Positions 1 through 8,666 of a DNA stretch of 50,834 nucleotides are shown one piece after another. Made by a program: the position numbers and the translations under genes. Below the pieces are notes generated by a model. That model was given only the letters and a program-made list of their open reading frames with translations. It was not told the origin of the DNA and searched no databases. The stretch comes from Clostridia bacterium (GTDB taxonomy: Bacteria > Bacillota > Clostridia > Oscillospirales > SIG627). The DNA is taken from positions 1-50,834 of the forward strand of contig JAFSID010000005.1 of NCBI GenBank assembly GCA_017439965.1, written 5' to 3'. Numbering within the stretch: position 1 is the first letter of the stretch; each line of letters begins with the position of its first letter.

Positions 1-1
1 T

Positions 2-1516
2 CCCGACGGTGTAAAAGTATCCGACGAGGAATTGAACAAACTGAAGCCCATGCCCTTTATGGCAATGGTTGCGAGTGTGGGCAAGAATGACGAGCCGGAT
101 ATGTATAACTATCTCGGCGGTGTTAAAAACGGTTCTCGTTCCGAGGATCTTGATGCCGCATTCAAGCAAGACAACTCCAATTTCCATATTGTAATTGTTG
201 TGGATATGTGGCTCACCGGCTTTGACATTCCTTCTTTGACTTATATGTATAACGATAAACCTTTGAAGAAGCATTTGCTGATTCAGACTATCAGCCGTGT
301 AAACAGAAAGTATCCCGGCAAGGATTACGGTTTTATCGTTGACTATATCGGTATTCGCGATAATATGCGCGAGGCTATAAAGCAGTATGGAGGCGGCACC
401 TCTATTGCTCCTTCTGCCGATGATGTAGAACAGGCTACCGAGGTGTTTAGAGAACACATGGAGGTTCTCAAGGATCTGTTTAAGGGATATGACCTCACGC
501 CGTTCCTCGATCCCGAAGGAGATCCCGCTCTGCGTTATAAGCTTTTGGCAAAAGCAGCCGAGTACGTATTTATCTCCACACAGGAGCTGAACACGCAGAA
601 TAACGACGGCAAGAGCGTTCAGAAGGTGTCCTTCAAGACGTATTTCCTTAAAACCGTTAAGAGAATGCGTACCGCATACGATATTTGCCAGCCTTCGGGC
701 GAGCTCGGAGAGGAAGAATCTGCCCTTGCACAATGCTTTATGGCAATCGCAGGATTTGTCCGTAAGATGAGTGGTACAAGCGAGGTTGATGCCGACACTA
801 TGAATCGCCACGTTGCGAAGATGGTTGAGGAAGCCTTGAAGTATAACGAGGTTGAAAGCGTATTGGAAGACGGCGAGCAAGAAGACATTTTCAGCCCCGA
901 ATACTTTGAAAAGCTGTCTGACGTTAAAATGCCTGCCTCCAAGCTTGAAATTCTCGTTAAAATGCTCCGTAAGCAGATCAAAGAATACAGCAAGACAAAT
1001 CAAATGGCAGCGAAGAAATTCCAAGAGATGCTTGAAGAAACCATTAAGCAGTACCACGAAAGAAGAAAGCACCTCACAGCAGAAGAAGCGGGCGAGGCAC
1101 AGGAGCATGCTACCGAGGATATTATCAGAAACGCTACCGAACAGGCACTTCGTATTTTGAAGGATATGAATGCCGACCGTGAAAGCTTCCGTAAAATCGG
1201 ACTTACTTTCGAAGAAAAGGCGTTCTACGATATTTTGATGGCTTTGCGTGACGAGTATAACTTCGAGTACGGAACGGATAAAATGGTGGACGGTATCGTG
1301 ATTAACGATAAGTGTAAATCCCTTGCCAAGAAGATCAAGGAAATTATTGATACCAAATCTTCATTTGCCGATTGGCTCAACAATCAGATCATCCGTGACC
1401 AACTCAAATTTGATATCAAGGTTTGCTTGATCAAAAACGCTTACCCTCCTCAGTATAGCCCCGAGGTGTTCCGCAAGGTTATGGAGCAGGTCGAGAATTT
1501 TGAGGAAAACCAATAA
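2..1516 (+). CDS. hsdR: Type I restriction enzyme R subunit, C-terminal part (5' cut by window)
   Basis: The frame is open from the first base of the window, so this is the last ~504 residues of a larger protein; the true start lies upstream. HsdR is the ATP-dependent DNA translocase and nuclease of type I restriction systems, working with HsdM and HsdS. The visible part begins in the second helicase lobe: TGFDIPSL (motif V-like) is followed by LIQTISRVNRKYPGKDYG (motif VI, with the Q..SR.NR arginines). The rest is the charged, helical C-terminal region of HsdR (about 130 to 500), which contacts the methylase core. No hsdM or hsdS follows it, so these must lie upstream if the system is complete. 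It ends at TAA, 24 bases before a perfect palindrome. Family call is firm; whether the system is intact cannot be seen. Confidence 0.9.
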   Translation, partial: PDGVKVSDEELNKLKPMPFMAMVASVGKNDEPDMYNYLGGVKNGSRSEDLDAAFKQDNSNFHIVIVVDMWLTGFDIPSLTYMYNDKPLKKHLLIQTISRVNRKYPGKDYGFIVDYIGIRDNMREAIKQYGGGTSIAPSADDVEQATEVFREHMEVLKDLFKGYDLTPFLDPEGDPALRYKLLAKAAEYVFISTQELNTQNNDGKSVQKVSFKTYFLKTVKRMRTAYDICQPSGELGEEESALAQCFMAIAGFVRKMSGTSEVDADTMNRHVAKMVEEALKYNEVESVLEDGEQEDIFSPEYFEKLSDVKMPASKLEILVKMLRKQIKEYSKTNQMAAKKFQEMLEETIKQYHERRKHLTAEEAGEAQEHATEDIIRNATEQALRILKDMNADRESFRKIGLTFEEKAFYDILMALRDEYNFEYGTDKMVDGIVINDKCKSLAKKIKEIIDTKSSFADWLNNQIIRDQLKFDIKVCLIKNAYPPQYSPEVFRKVMEQVENFEENQ

Positions 1517-1539
1517 ACAAAACGAACAAAAAATTATTA

Positions 1540-1579
1540 AAAGGAAACAGGTGTTTTCGCGAAAACACCTGTTTCCTTT
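1540..1579. terminator. 40-bp perfect palindrome after hsdR (possible terminator)
   Basis: Bases 1540-1579 are a perfect inverted repeat with no spacer (AAAGGAAACAGGTG...CACCTGTTTCCTTT, centre GC at 1559-1560). It sits 24 bases past the hsdR stop and would form a very stable hairpin on either strand. No clean U-tract follows (TTTACTTTAC), so termination is only likely, not certain; a protein-binding or mobile-element end role is also possible. Confidence 0.55.
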
Positions 1580-1737
1580 ACTTTACAGACGTGCTATCGC
1601 TACACACAAATCACAAAAAACGCCCTTAAATCACCAAAATCCCATTCTATATCAAGGGCAAGTGGGGTATTGCACTTGACTTGTCAAGTCAGTCTATACA
1701 ATCAATTCCGTGAGGGTTTTAGAGTAACAATATAAGC

Positions 1738-1770
1738 AAAAAAACGACAGGATGAAACCTATCGTTTTTT
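1738..1770 (-). terminator. Rho-independent terminator of the GTPase-hydrolase operon
   Basis: Read on the minus strand, an A-rich flank leads to stem CGATAGG, loop TTTCAT, stem CCTGTCG (one G-U pair), then seven U. On the plus strand the same stem carries a C-A mismatch, so it is better suited to the minus strand. It lies about 170 bases past the stop of the CocE-like gene. Confidence 0.7.
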
Positions 1771-1806
1771 GTTATACAGATGCGATGTTCACTGTCACAT
1801 AGATTT

Positions 1807-1944
1807 TTAAACGTCTCTTTTATCTTGCGAGTAATCCGTCGATAAGCTGTCGGGCACATTTGCGTTTGTGCCGCCCGCATCTATGCTTTCAGTATATTCA
1901 GAAACCTTGAATTTGTAAAGAAAGGTCAGGGCTTTATTTATCGC
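1807..1944 (-). pseudogene. Orphan reading frame, possible C-terminal remnant of a lost gene
   Basis: A 45-codon frame without a start codon runs from just inside the tail of the CocE-like gene to TAA at 1807-1809. It reads ...LTFLYKFKVSEYTES, then IDAGGTNANVPDSL and STDYSQDKRDV. The charged, polar tail looks like a genuine protein C-terminus rather than noise, and it lies next to a restriction gene, where recombination scars are common. I do not recognise the family. It may equally be chance; confidence is low. Confidence 0.25.
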
Positions 1945-3470
1945 TTAGACGGTAAAAGAATATATGCGCTCTTATCACAAATTAAGGTATTTTGGGCGAT
2001 TTTTGTTTCAATCGCTTTTGCCCAATGCTCCCTTGTGTTTGAATGGGGAACGTATAAATTGCTGTGAGAGGATATATCAACTCTTATACGGCATCCCTTC
2101 TTCAAGGTAAAGGCAATGGGAGGCGTGTCGATGCTGATTTCACATTCGTTGCAGGGAGTGTAGTCCTTGTCAATATACGCAAGCGAGGTAATCTCCTCGG
2201 TCAGATTATAGGAGACTCCGTTTTCGACGAAATATACTCTCATAAAGAAGGCGGTATCCTCGCAATCGGTCCTTACCCTCATATTCCAACGAATCCTTCC
2301 GTAAAAATCGGCATCCCTTTCCGAAGGCTCGGAGATAAAGGAAACAACGTCCTCTCGGCTATTCACCTCGGGCGCGACGAATATATTGTAATATTTATAG
2401 TAATTAAAGGGCTTGTCAGGGTCGTATTCGTAGCTTTTCTCACCCTCGGAATAAGACCTCTCCGACAGAGTGCCGTCGGCGTTGAAATAAAGCTTCAAGC
2501 CTTCCGTGCTACCCGTATCCGTCGTCCAAAAGCCACCGCCAACCGAATAATAATTCACCCTGCCGTATTCAAAGCATTCGTATTTCGTCCCGTCTCTTAC
2601 GCTGTTGAAAAACTTAACGACGTAATCCGACGGAGGATTTCCGTCCTCAATAGGATATTCGGGATTATTAACCACCGTTGCGTGACCCCAAGGACCTACG
2701 ACGAACACTGATTTTTTCTTCGTATCCTCGGGTAACCTTTCCCACATTGAAAACATACCGTCAACGTAAAAGTCATACCACCCCTCGCTTAACAGCACGG
2801 GAATTGTCAGATTGTCAACGGCGTGTGAGTTTTCCTGGTTTTCCCAGAAATCGTTATAGGTGTCATTCAAAAGCATATCGGTATAATCGGGAAGAGGATG
2901 CCCTATAATTCGCTCAATGATATTCTCAAAGGGACGGTAAAGCGCCTTGTCTGAGTCCATCACGGGAGGATGGGCTCTTTTTATCATATCAAGATACCAG
3001 GACAGACTGCAGTAAGACCTGCACATTCCGTTGTGATGACGCCAGGTGAACATCTCGTCACGCTGGATGCTTAACGCCGCCGCCTTTATATCGTGGGGTC
3101 TTGTATTAAGATAGCAAAGGTGCACCGTGGCAAGATAGCTCATTCCGAATACGTATATTTCCCCGTTGTAAAACGGCTGACGGCGGATAAGCTCAAGGGT
3201 ATCAAGCCCGTCCTGTCTTTCGTGATAGGGTCTGCATTCACCCTCGCTGTCCCCCGTGCCTCTGACGTGCTGAAGCAGGATGGCATAGCCGTTTTTTATA
3301 AACGAATCGTTTGAGTAATTCTCAACGGGGCAGGGGATTCCGTTTCGGGCAGGCTCGTAGGGGGTACGGATAAATACGATGGGGAATTTTTTGTCGGTCT
3401 CGGGCAAAACCGCCCTTGTATAGAGTCTTACGCCGTCACTCATAACGTAAAAATCTTCTTTAATAACCAT
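1938..3470 (-). CDS. CocE/NonD-type alpha/beta hydrolase (peptidase S15-like)
   Basis: 510 residues, in the range of CocE/X-Pro dipeptidyl-peptidase family hydrolases, which are cytosolic serine hydrolases acting on esters or acyl-proline bonds. Visible features: RGTGDSEGE (70-78), the family block before the nucleophile elbow; GMSYLA (109-114) with Ser111 as nucleophile; WYDFYVDGM with Asp233; GPWGHA with His263. The C-terminal half (about 310-510) fits the jelly-roll domain of the family. The elbow GxSYxA is a slight departure from the usual GxSYxG. The start has GGAGA upstream. It is 12 bases downstream of the TetM-like gene and is most likely translated from the same transcript. Substrate unknown; there is no signal peptide. 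Confidence 0.8.
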   Translation of the reverse strand: MVIKEDFYVMSDGVRLYTRAVLPETDKKFPIVFIRTPYEPARNGIPCPVENYSNDSFIKNGYAILLQHVRGTGDSEGECRPYHERQDGLDTLELIRRQPFYNGEIYVFGMSYLATVHLCYLNTRPHDIKAAALSIQRDEMFTWRHHNGMCRSYCSLSWYLDMIKRAHPPVMDSDKALYRPFENIIERIIGHPLPDYTDMLLNDTYNDFWENQENSHAVDNLTIPVLLSEGWYDFYVDGMFSMWERLPEDTKKKSVFVVGPWGHATVVNNPEYPIEDGNPPSDYVVKFFNSVRDGTKYECFEYGRVNYYSVGGGFWTTDTGSTEGLKLYFNADGTLSERSYSEGEKSYEYDPDKPFNYYKYYNIFVAPEVNSREDVVSFISEPSERDADFYGRIRWNMRVRTDCEDTAFFMRVYFVENGVSYNLTEEITSLAYIDKDYTPCNECEISIDTPPIAFTLKKGCRIRVDISSHSNLYVPHSNTREHWAKAIETKIAQNTLICDKSAYILLPSKR

Positions 3471-3482
3471 ATGCCGTCTCCA

Positions 3483-6047
3483 TTAAGCCTTTATTATTTC
3501 TCGGATACACCGCTCAACCTCGGTGACCTCGGCAAGCAGACCTCTTGCGGTAACGCGGATAGCACCGTTACCGAATATGATAAGCTGTTCCTGAGAATCC
3601 GAGGTGGCAACTCGCACGCGGTGAGTTTTTGCAAGCTCGTGGGATACCCTTTCGATATAGGTATCGGCGGTCTCAGCCTCCTTGGTGTAGACAATAGTGA
3701 TACCGCCAACCTCGTCAATCTCTCCGTGGTTACGCTTGACCTTGTAGGCGTCAAACACGACGATGACCCTGCAATCGCAAAAGCCACGGTAATTGGAAAG
3801 TCTGTCGCAAAGCACCGAGCGGGCAAGGTCGAGGCTTTTTTCAGCCATTTTGCTCAGGTCCTCCCAGCCGTGAATTATATTATAGCCGTCAACTAGCAGA
3901 TACTCGGGGCCCGTGTAAGCCGTGCTTGTCGGAGAGGGCTTGTGCCTGGGCTGTGATGCGGTAGCCTTTACCACACGCCTTTCGGTATACTGCTTGTGCT
4001 TTATAGGTCCGTAGGTGCGCTCAAAGATTCGCATAAGCTCCTTGTCGTCGGCAATGGCGCGCATATATTTTTCAGCGCGCTTCTCAAGCTCCTCCTCGCC
4101 GTCCGAGGCAAGCTCAACACCGCTTTCAAGGTGCTTGTAATTCTCAACCTCATACCAGGGCACAGTGAAGCCTGCGCCGTGGTCACAGAATATGGAGTCC
4201 GCGGTATTATCAACGTCACGGTCGGCATCGTAGCCACACTCGGCAATTACCTTCTCGGGCTCGGCACATTCCTCGTAGCCTCGAAGTGAGGTGGAAAGCC
4301 GTCCCGCGCCCTTGGTGTAGCTTATAATATCACGGTGGTATCCTCGCATGCGGGAGACGGGAGCAGACCCCGAAAGGATGCAAACGCCGTCGGCAAGCTC
4401 GGGCTCACCAAACCGTCCGCCCATTGCGGAAATATCGGTCATTGCCCGTCCGATACACTCGGAGGGGACCTCAATGCGAAAATTGTACCAGGGCTCAAGT
4501 ATTACCGTCTCAGCCGAGCGTAAGCCGTGACGTACGGCACGCCAGGTGGCTTGGCGGAAGTCACCGCCCTCGGTGTGCTTGATGTGGGATTTTCCTGCGA
4601 TAAGGGTTATTCTCATATCGGTGATAGGTGAGCCCGTCAATGCGCCGATATGACATTTTTCATACAGATGTGAGACGACGAGCCTTCTGAAGTGACCCTC
4701 AAGTCCGCATTCCTTGTCGGCATCAAAGACAAGCCCTGCGCCTCTCTCAAGAGGCTCAAGCAAAAGCTGTACCTCGGCGTAATGGCGCAGAGGCTCGTAA
4801 TGTCCGATGCCTATAACCGATTGACGAATAGTTTCACGGTAGGCTATCGAGCCGTCGCTGAAGGCAACCTTCATTGAAAAGCGCTCGGCAATAAGCCTTG
4901 TGAGTACCTCAAGCTGTACCTCACCCATTATGCCGAAGTATATCTCGCCCTTCTGCTCGTTGTACATAACGTGAAGTGCTGGCTCCTCCTTCTCGAGCTC
5001 ACGGAATTTTATAAGCGCTGTATACGCGTCAACACCGCTCGGAAGGTCAACCTTGTAGGATAAGACGGGCTCGAGATGTACCGCGCCCGAGTCCTCCTCG
5101 TCACCAAGCCCCATACCTGCATATGCGTTGGTGATACCCGTCAGGGCACAGACCGTGCCTGCGGTGACCTCGTTTACCGTCCTGTATTTTTCACCCGAGT
5201 AAACTCGGATGGTATTTACCTTTTCACTCCATTCAACGCCTTCGGGAGTTGTTCCCGTAAGCGTATCCTTTACGCAGAGTCTACCGCCCGTCAGCTTTAT
5301 ATGGACTATTGCTTCGTTCTTGTCACGGGTTATCTTATAGACTCTTGCCGCAAAATCCTTTTTATAAACGGGCGAGGAAAAATATTTTGCAACACCGTCA
5401 AAAAGCGCGTCAACTCCGTCTCCGTGAAGGGCTGAGCCGAAATAACAGGGAAAGAGACGTCGGCGTGATATAGCCTCGGAAATATCCGAGTCGGAGAAAT
5501 CCTTGTCCGAAAGAAAGCTTTCCATAAGCTCCTCCGAGCACATTGCAAGCTCCTCGCGGCATTTCTTCAGCGCGAGAGCACCGATATTCACAACGCCGTC
5601 GCTCAGCCTTGAGCGTATGCTGTCGCAGATATCCTCACGGGGAGAGGTGGCAATATCCATTTTGTTTACGAAAATTACGGTGGGTATATTATAGACCTCA
5701 AGAAGCTTCCAGAGAGTAAGCGTGTGACTCTGCACTCCATCCGTACCGCTTATAACCAAAACGGCACAGTCGATAATTCTCAGCGCTCTTTCGGTCTCGG
5801 GAGAGAAATCAACGTGACCGGGTGTGTCAAGAAGGGTAAATTCGACGTCCCTATGCATAAAGGATGCCGAGCTTGAAAAAATGGTAATACCTCGGTCACG
5901 CTCTATGCTGTTCGTGTCCATATAGGTACTGCCCTTGTTGACAGAGCCCTGCTTGTGTACTATTCCTGCTTTATATAGTATTGACTCGGACAGCGTGGTT
6001 TTTCCGCTGTCAACGTGTGCGATAATTCCAATAGTCAGCTTTTTCAT
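3483..6047 (-). CDS. TetM-like translation GTPase fused to a C-terminal NYN (Rae1/YacP-type) ribonuclease domain
   Basis: 854 residues, about 210 more than a normal Tet(M)-type ribosomal protection protein. Domains: GTPase 1-225 (AHVDSGKTT 10-18, RGITI 52-56, DTPGH 74-78, NKMD 128-131); EF-G-like domains II-V to about 600; a linker 600-712; then an NYN/PIN-like domain 713-854 with acidic residues Asp720 (LLVDGYN), Asp766 (VVFDAY), Asp795 (TADTYIE) and Asp817 (ATSDSQ). In B. subtilis, Rae1 (YacP) is an NYN endonuclease that cuts mRNA in the ribosomal A site. The domain IV loop that in Tet(M) carries YSPVS reads SHIKHTEGGDFR (487-498), so tetracycline release is doubtful. Start at 6047 chosen: GAGGAAAG lies upstream and the promoter (6078-6106) is downstream of the longer ATG at 6119. 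First gene of a two-gene operon with the CocE-like hydrolase. Confidence 0.88.
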   Translation of the reverse strand: MKKLTIGIIAHVDSGKTTLSESILYKAGIVHKQGSVNKGSTYMDTNSIERDRGITIFSSSASFMHRDVEFTLLDTPGHVDFSPETERALRIIDCAVLVISGTDGVQSHTLTLWKLLEVYNIPTVIFVNKMDIATSPREDICDSIRSRLSDGVVNIGALALKKCREELAMCSEELMESFLSDKDFSDSDISEAISRRRLFPCYFGSALHGDGVDALFDGVAKYFSSPVYKKDFAARVYKITRDKNEAIVHIKLTGGRLCVKDTLTGTTPEGVEWSEKVNTIRVYSGEKYRTVNEVTAGTVCALTGITNAYAGMGLGDEEDSGAVHLEPVLSYKVDLPSGVDAYTALIKFRELEKEEPALHVMYNEQKGEIYFGIMGEVQLEVLTRLIAERFSMKVAFSDGSIAYRETIRQSVIGIGHYEPLRHYAEVQLLLEPLERGAGLVFDADKECGLEGHFRRLVVSHLYEKCHIGALTGSPITDMRITLIAGKSHIKHTEGGDFRQATWRAVRHGLRSAETVILEPWYNFRIEVPSECIGRAMTDISAMGGRFGEPELADGVCILSGSAPVSRMRGYHRDIISYTKGAGRLSTSLRGYEECAEPEKVIAECGYDADRDVDNTADSIFCDHGAGFTVPWYEVENYKHLESGVELASDGEEELEKRAEKYMRAIADDKELMRIFERTYGPIKHKQYTERRVVKATASQPRHKPSPTSTAYTGPEYLLVDGYNIIHGWEDLSKMAEKSLDLARSVLCDRLSNYRGFCDCRVIVVFDAYKVKRNHGEIDEVGGITIVYTKEAETADTYIERVSHELAKTHRVRVATSDSQEQLIIFGNGAIRVTARGLLAEVTEVERCIREIIKA

Positions 6048-6077
6048 TTCTTTAATCTTTCCTCGTATGGTTATATA

Positions 6078-6106
6078 AGTATAACATACAAGCTGACAAT
6101 TTTCAA
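6078..6106 (-). promoter_or_regulatory. Sigma-A promoter of the TetM-NYN operon
   Basis: On the minus strand TTGAAA (6106-6101), 17-base spacer, extended -10 TGT-TATACT (6083-6078). The predicted start of transcription is near 6071, about 24 bases before the ATG at 6047, which rules out translation from the ATG at 6119. Confidence 0.7.
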
Positions 6107-6185
6107 TATTGAATACCACGCAAATTTCGGCATTGTAAAATAGTTTTAAAATATTATGCTTTTGTCACGTTTTGCAGAAAGACTC

Positions 6186-6214
6186 TTGAAATATAAATTT
6201 GCGTATGCTAAAAT
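6186..6214 (+). promoter_or_regulatory. Sigma-A promoter of the DUF4838 operon
   Basis: TTGAAA (6186-6191), 17-base spacer, TGC-TAAAAT (-10 at 6209-6214). It lies about 50 bases upstream of the ATG at 6266 and diverges from the TetM-NYN promoter at 6078-6106. Confidence 0.7.
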
Positions 6215-6265
6215 GACGCTGTATAAAATAGTGCTTTTGACTTATAAAAAAGGAGCATAAATAAT

Positions 6266-8650
6266 ATGAAAATGAGGCTTTTGACCAGAGGCGTTGCAGA
6301 TTGCAAAATAGTCCTTCCCGAAAATATGACGGTAGTTGAAAAAACCGCTGCCGACGAGCTTGTTGATTATATAGAAAAAACTTTTTCGGTAACACTTCCC
6401 GTAGTAACTGAAAATAAGGCTGACGGCAAGTGCATATACGTCGGTCACACCGAGTATGCAAAAAACGAGGGCGTTTTCGGAAAAAGCCGTGAAAACTGGA
6501 TAATTGCCGCGAGAAACGGCAGTCTTATTCTTACGGGCGGTAAGGATAGGGGAGACCGAGGTATTCTTTACGCCGTCTATCATTTTCTTGAGGAGGAGCT
6601 TGGAGTACGCTGGTGGACTCCTTATGAGGAGGACACACTTTCACTCGACGAGCTTTGTCTTGAGGAGGATTTGTACAGAGAGGGCACTCCCTTCTTTCCG
6701 TACAGAAAGCCTCTTACGACCTTCAATATAGGTGCGGAGGGCTTTTCGTTTCTTGCGAGAAGGCGTATAAACGTCATTTCAAAGCTTGACGACGGTATTA
6801 TGGATACGGTATACGAGCCCGAGGTATTAAGCCACGGCGGTGCGTGGACGATGGGCGAGCCTCATCACTGTCACGTTATGGGCAAAATGTTCCCTGCCGA
6901 TGAATATTACGACGAGCATCCTGATTGGTGGGCTTGGAACGAGGAGAGAGGGGAGCATATGAGAAAGGCTCACTACTGCTTCTCGAACGAGGGCTTCTTC
7001 AACGCGGTGGTTGAAAAGCTTCTCGGCTATATCAAGGTGGACGTCGAGCGCTCGGAAAAGGCGGGCGTTGAGCCACCGTATTACTACTCGCTTTCACTTG
7101 ACGATCTGGATGCGGACTACTTCTTCTGTCAGTGCCCCGAATGCCGTAAAATAGTTGAAAAATCGGGTCACAGCGGATACGTCATTCAGTTTGTAAACCG
7201 TGTTGCAAGGAAAATAAAGGAGCTTTATCCCTTTGCAAAGTTTGAAACACTTGCATACGTTATATTTGCAATTCCTCCCAAGGATGATACAGTGCCCGAC
7301 GAAAACGTGGTCATCCGTCTTGCCTGTGACCATTCGGATATGGCACACGGCTTTGTTTATCCTTCAAATAAGGCGTATTTTGAAAAGCTTAAGACCTGGT
7401 CGGATATCTGCGCCGTTAAGGGTGCGGAGCTTCAGGTGTGGCAATACGCCTTCAACCTTCAGCTAAACTATCCGCTTCCGCTCGTTTACGGTATGCAAAG
7501 CTTTATGCAGACCTACCGTGACTACGGTGTCAAGGGCTTGTTTATGGAGATTGAAAAATCAAGGAGCGACTGTCACGAGCTTAACGTGTACGTGACCACT
7601 CATCTTCTTGAAGATCCCGACTGCGACGTTGAAGCGCTCGTTGACGATTTTGCAAGCCGTTATTACGGAAAGGCGGGTCCGTACGTTAAAGAATATCTTG
7701 ACGTTTTGCGTGACGCTATGTCACGAAACGTCGTTCACGTTTTTTGCTGCTGTGAGGACAGCCCGTTCAACTATCTTGACGCAAGGGCTATGATTGACGG
7801 CGCTAAGGCGCTTGATAAGGCATGCGAGGTGCTTGGAGACGAGGAGCCTTACAGAGACCGTCTCAACTGGCTTCGCAAGACCTTTGACGGCGTTATGCTC
7901 AACCGCTACTTCGACTTCAAGCGTCAGGCGGAGGCAATGGGTGAAAAATTCGAGTACGACCGTGCCGCTATAAAGAAGCGTATCGTTGAGGCTTGGGATA
8001 TAAAGGATACGACGGATTCATCCGCTTACTCCGATGCGAGAAATACACCTCGCGATAGCGAGATAGAATACTATACGAGCCTTCCCGATGAGGAGACGGT
8101 GCTTGATATTCCGGAGCAATTCAAGGATATTGCCCCCGAAAGAATCTATCAGTTTGCTATGGCGGGAATCACGAAAATGGCGGATAAGCGTCTCAGACCC
8201 GTTTTCGGCTTCTATCCCGAGGAGGACGAGGAGACGGCAGCCTCTCCCGTATTGAAAATAAGCTACGACCAATGCAAAGGCTCACAGAGAGACTTTATTA
8301 TGACCGCAACATCGAAAAACGCCGAAAAGCCCAAGGCAATATGCTTCAGACTTACTCAGAATGACGAAACGGTGGAGGAGCTTAAGCTATACCGAGAGGA
8401 CTTTATTCAGGGTGGCTATCATATTTATAAGGTGGGCACCGTCAAGGACCTTAAGAATAATCCCGACACCTGTCTGGTCGGCTACGATTACGGCTTTCTT
8501 TCGATAAATATCTGCGGTATTGCATCGGTGTTCCCGATGAACGAGTGTGACGTTTATCTTTCAATGAAGCCCCGTGGCGAGCTTTACGGCGGTAGTGTGG
8601 AGGAGGAAAACGCAATACTCATTGACCGCTTGATAATAGTTAAAGGATAA
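6266..8650 (+). CDS. DUF4838-domain protein, alpha-glucuronidase-like glycosidase
   Basis: 794 residues. The N-terminal ~115 residues resemble the small alpha/beta domain of GH67/GH84/GH20-type enzymes (AADELVDYIEKT, then IYVGHTEYAK and a GGKDRGDRGILYAVYHFLEE stretch ending LGVRWWTP). A TIM-barrel-like region of the DUF4838 type follows (about 150-500; HPDWWAWNEERGE, SLSLDDLD, CQCPECRKI with a Cys pair, QVWQYAFN). DUF4838 proteins occur widely in polysaccharide-use loci, but their activity is largely unknown. No signal peptide is present, so it should be cytosolic. AAGGAG lies 10 bases before the ATG; a second ATG two codons on is also possible. First gene of an operon with the next gene (16-base gap). 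Confidence 0.8.
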   Translation: MKMRLLTRGVADCKIVLPENMTVVEKTAADELVDYIEKTFSVTLPVVTENKADGKCIYVGHTEYAKNEGVFGKSRENWIIAARNGSLILTGGKDRGDRGILYAVYHFLEEELGVRWWTPYEEDTLSLDELCLEEDLYREGTPFFPYRKPLTTFNIGAEGFSFLARRRINVISKLDDGIMDTVYEPEVLSHGGAWTMGEPHHCHVMGKMFPADEYYDEHPDWWAWNEERGEHMRKAHYCFSNEGFFNAVVEKLLGYIKVDVERSEKAGVEPPYYYSLSLDDLDADYFFCQCPECRKIVEKSGHSGYVIQFVNRVARKIKELYPFAKFETLAYVIFAIPPKDDTVPDENVVIRLACDHSDMAHGFVYPSNKAYFEKLKTWSDICAVKGAELQVWQYAFNLQLNYPLPLVYGMQSFMQTYRDYGVKGLFMEIEKSRSDCHELNVYVTTHLLEDPDCDVEALVDDFASRYYGKAGPYVKEYLDVLRDAMSRNVVHVFCCCEDSPFNYLDARAMIDGAKALDKACEVLGDEEPYRDRLNWLRKTFDGVMLNRYFDFKRQAEAMGEKFEYDRAAIKKRIVEAWDIKDTTDSSAYSDARNTPRDSEIEYYTSLPDEETVLDIPEQFKDIAPERIYQFAMAGITKMADKRLRPVFGFYPEEDEETAASPVLKISYDQCKGSQRDFIMTATSKNAEKPKAICFRLTQNDETVEELKLYREDFIQGGYHIYKVGTVKDLKNNPDTCLVGYDYGFLSINICGIASVFPMNECDVYLSMKPRGELYGGSVEEENAILIDRLIIVKG

Positions 8651-8666
8651 CAGAAAGGCGTACCGT

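Larger units (their letters stand above)
1517..1937. other. Junction region between hsdR and the minus-strand operon
   Basis: This 421-base stretch holds no gene I recognise. It contains the 40-bp palindrome (1540-1579), a small inverted repeat around 1678-1692 (TGACTT/AAGTCA), a hairpin terminator for the minus-strand operon (1738-1770) and a short orphan reading frame on the minus strand (1807-1944). Composition is lower in GC than the flanking genes. It may mark the edge of the restriction island. Confidence 0.5.

Noticed and set aside
1676..1702. Promoter TTGACT-15-TACAAT in the hsdR junction
   Set aside because: Short spacer and no gene on the plus strand downstream.
2064..2711. 215-codon plus-strand frame opposite the CocE-like gene
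   Set aside because: The minus-strand gene has a full Ser-Asp-His triad; the opposite frame shows no domain.
3483..6047. Tetracycline-resistance gene of the Tet(M) class
   Set aside because: Overall similar, but the domain IV loop lacks the YSPVS motif and the protein has an extra nuclease domain, so resistance is not claimed.
6048..6119. 24-residue N-terminal extension of the TetM-like protein
   Set aside because: The promoter lies inside it and the real ribosome site precedes the ATG at 6047.
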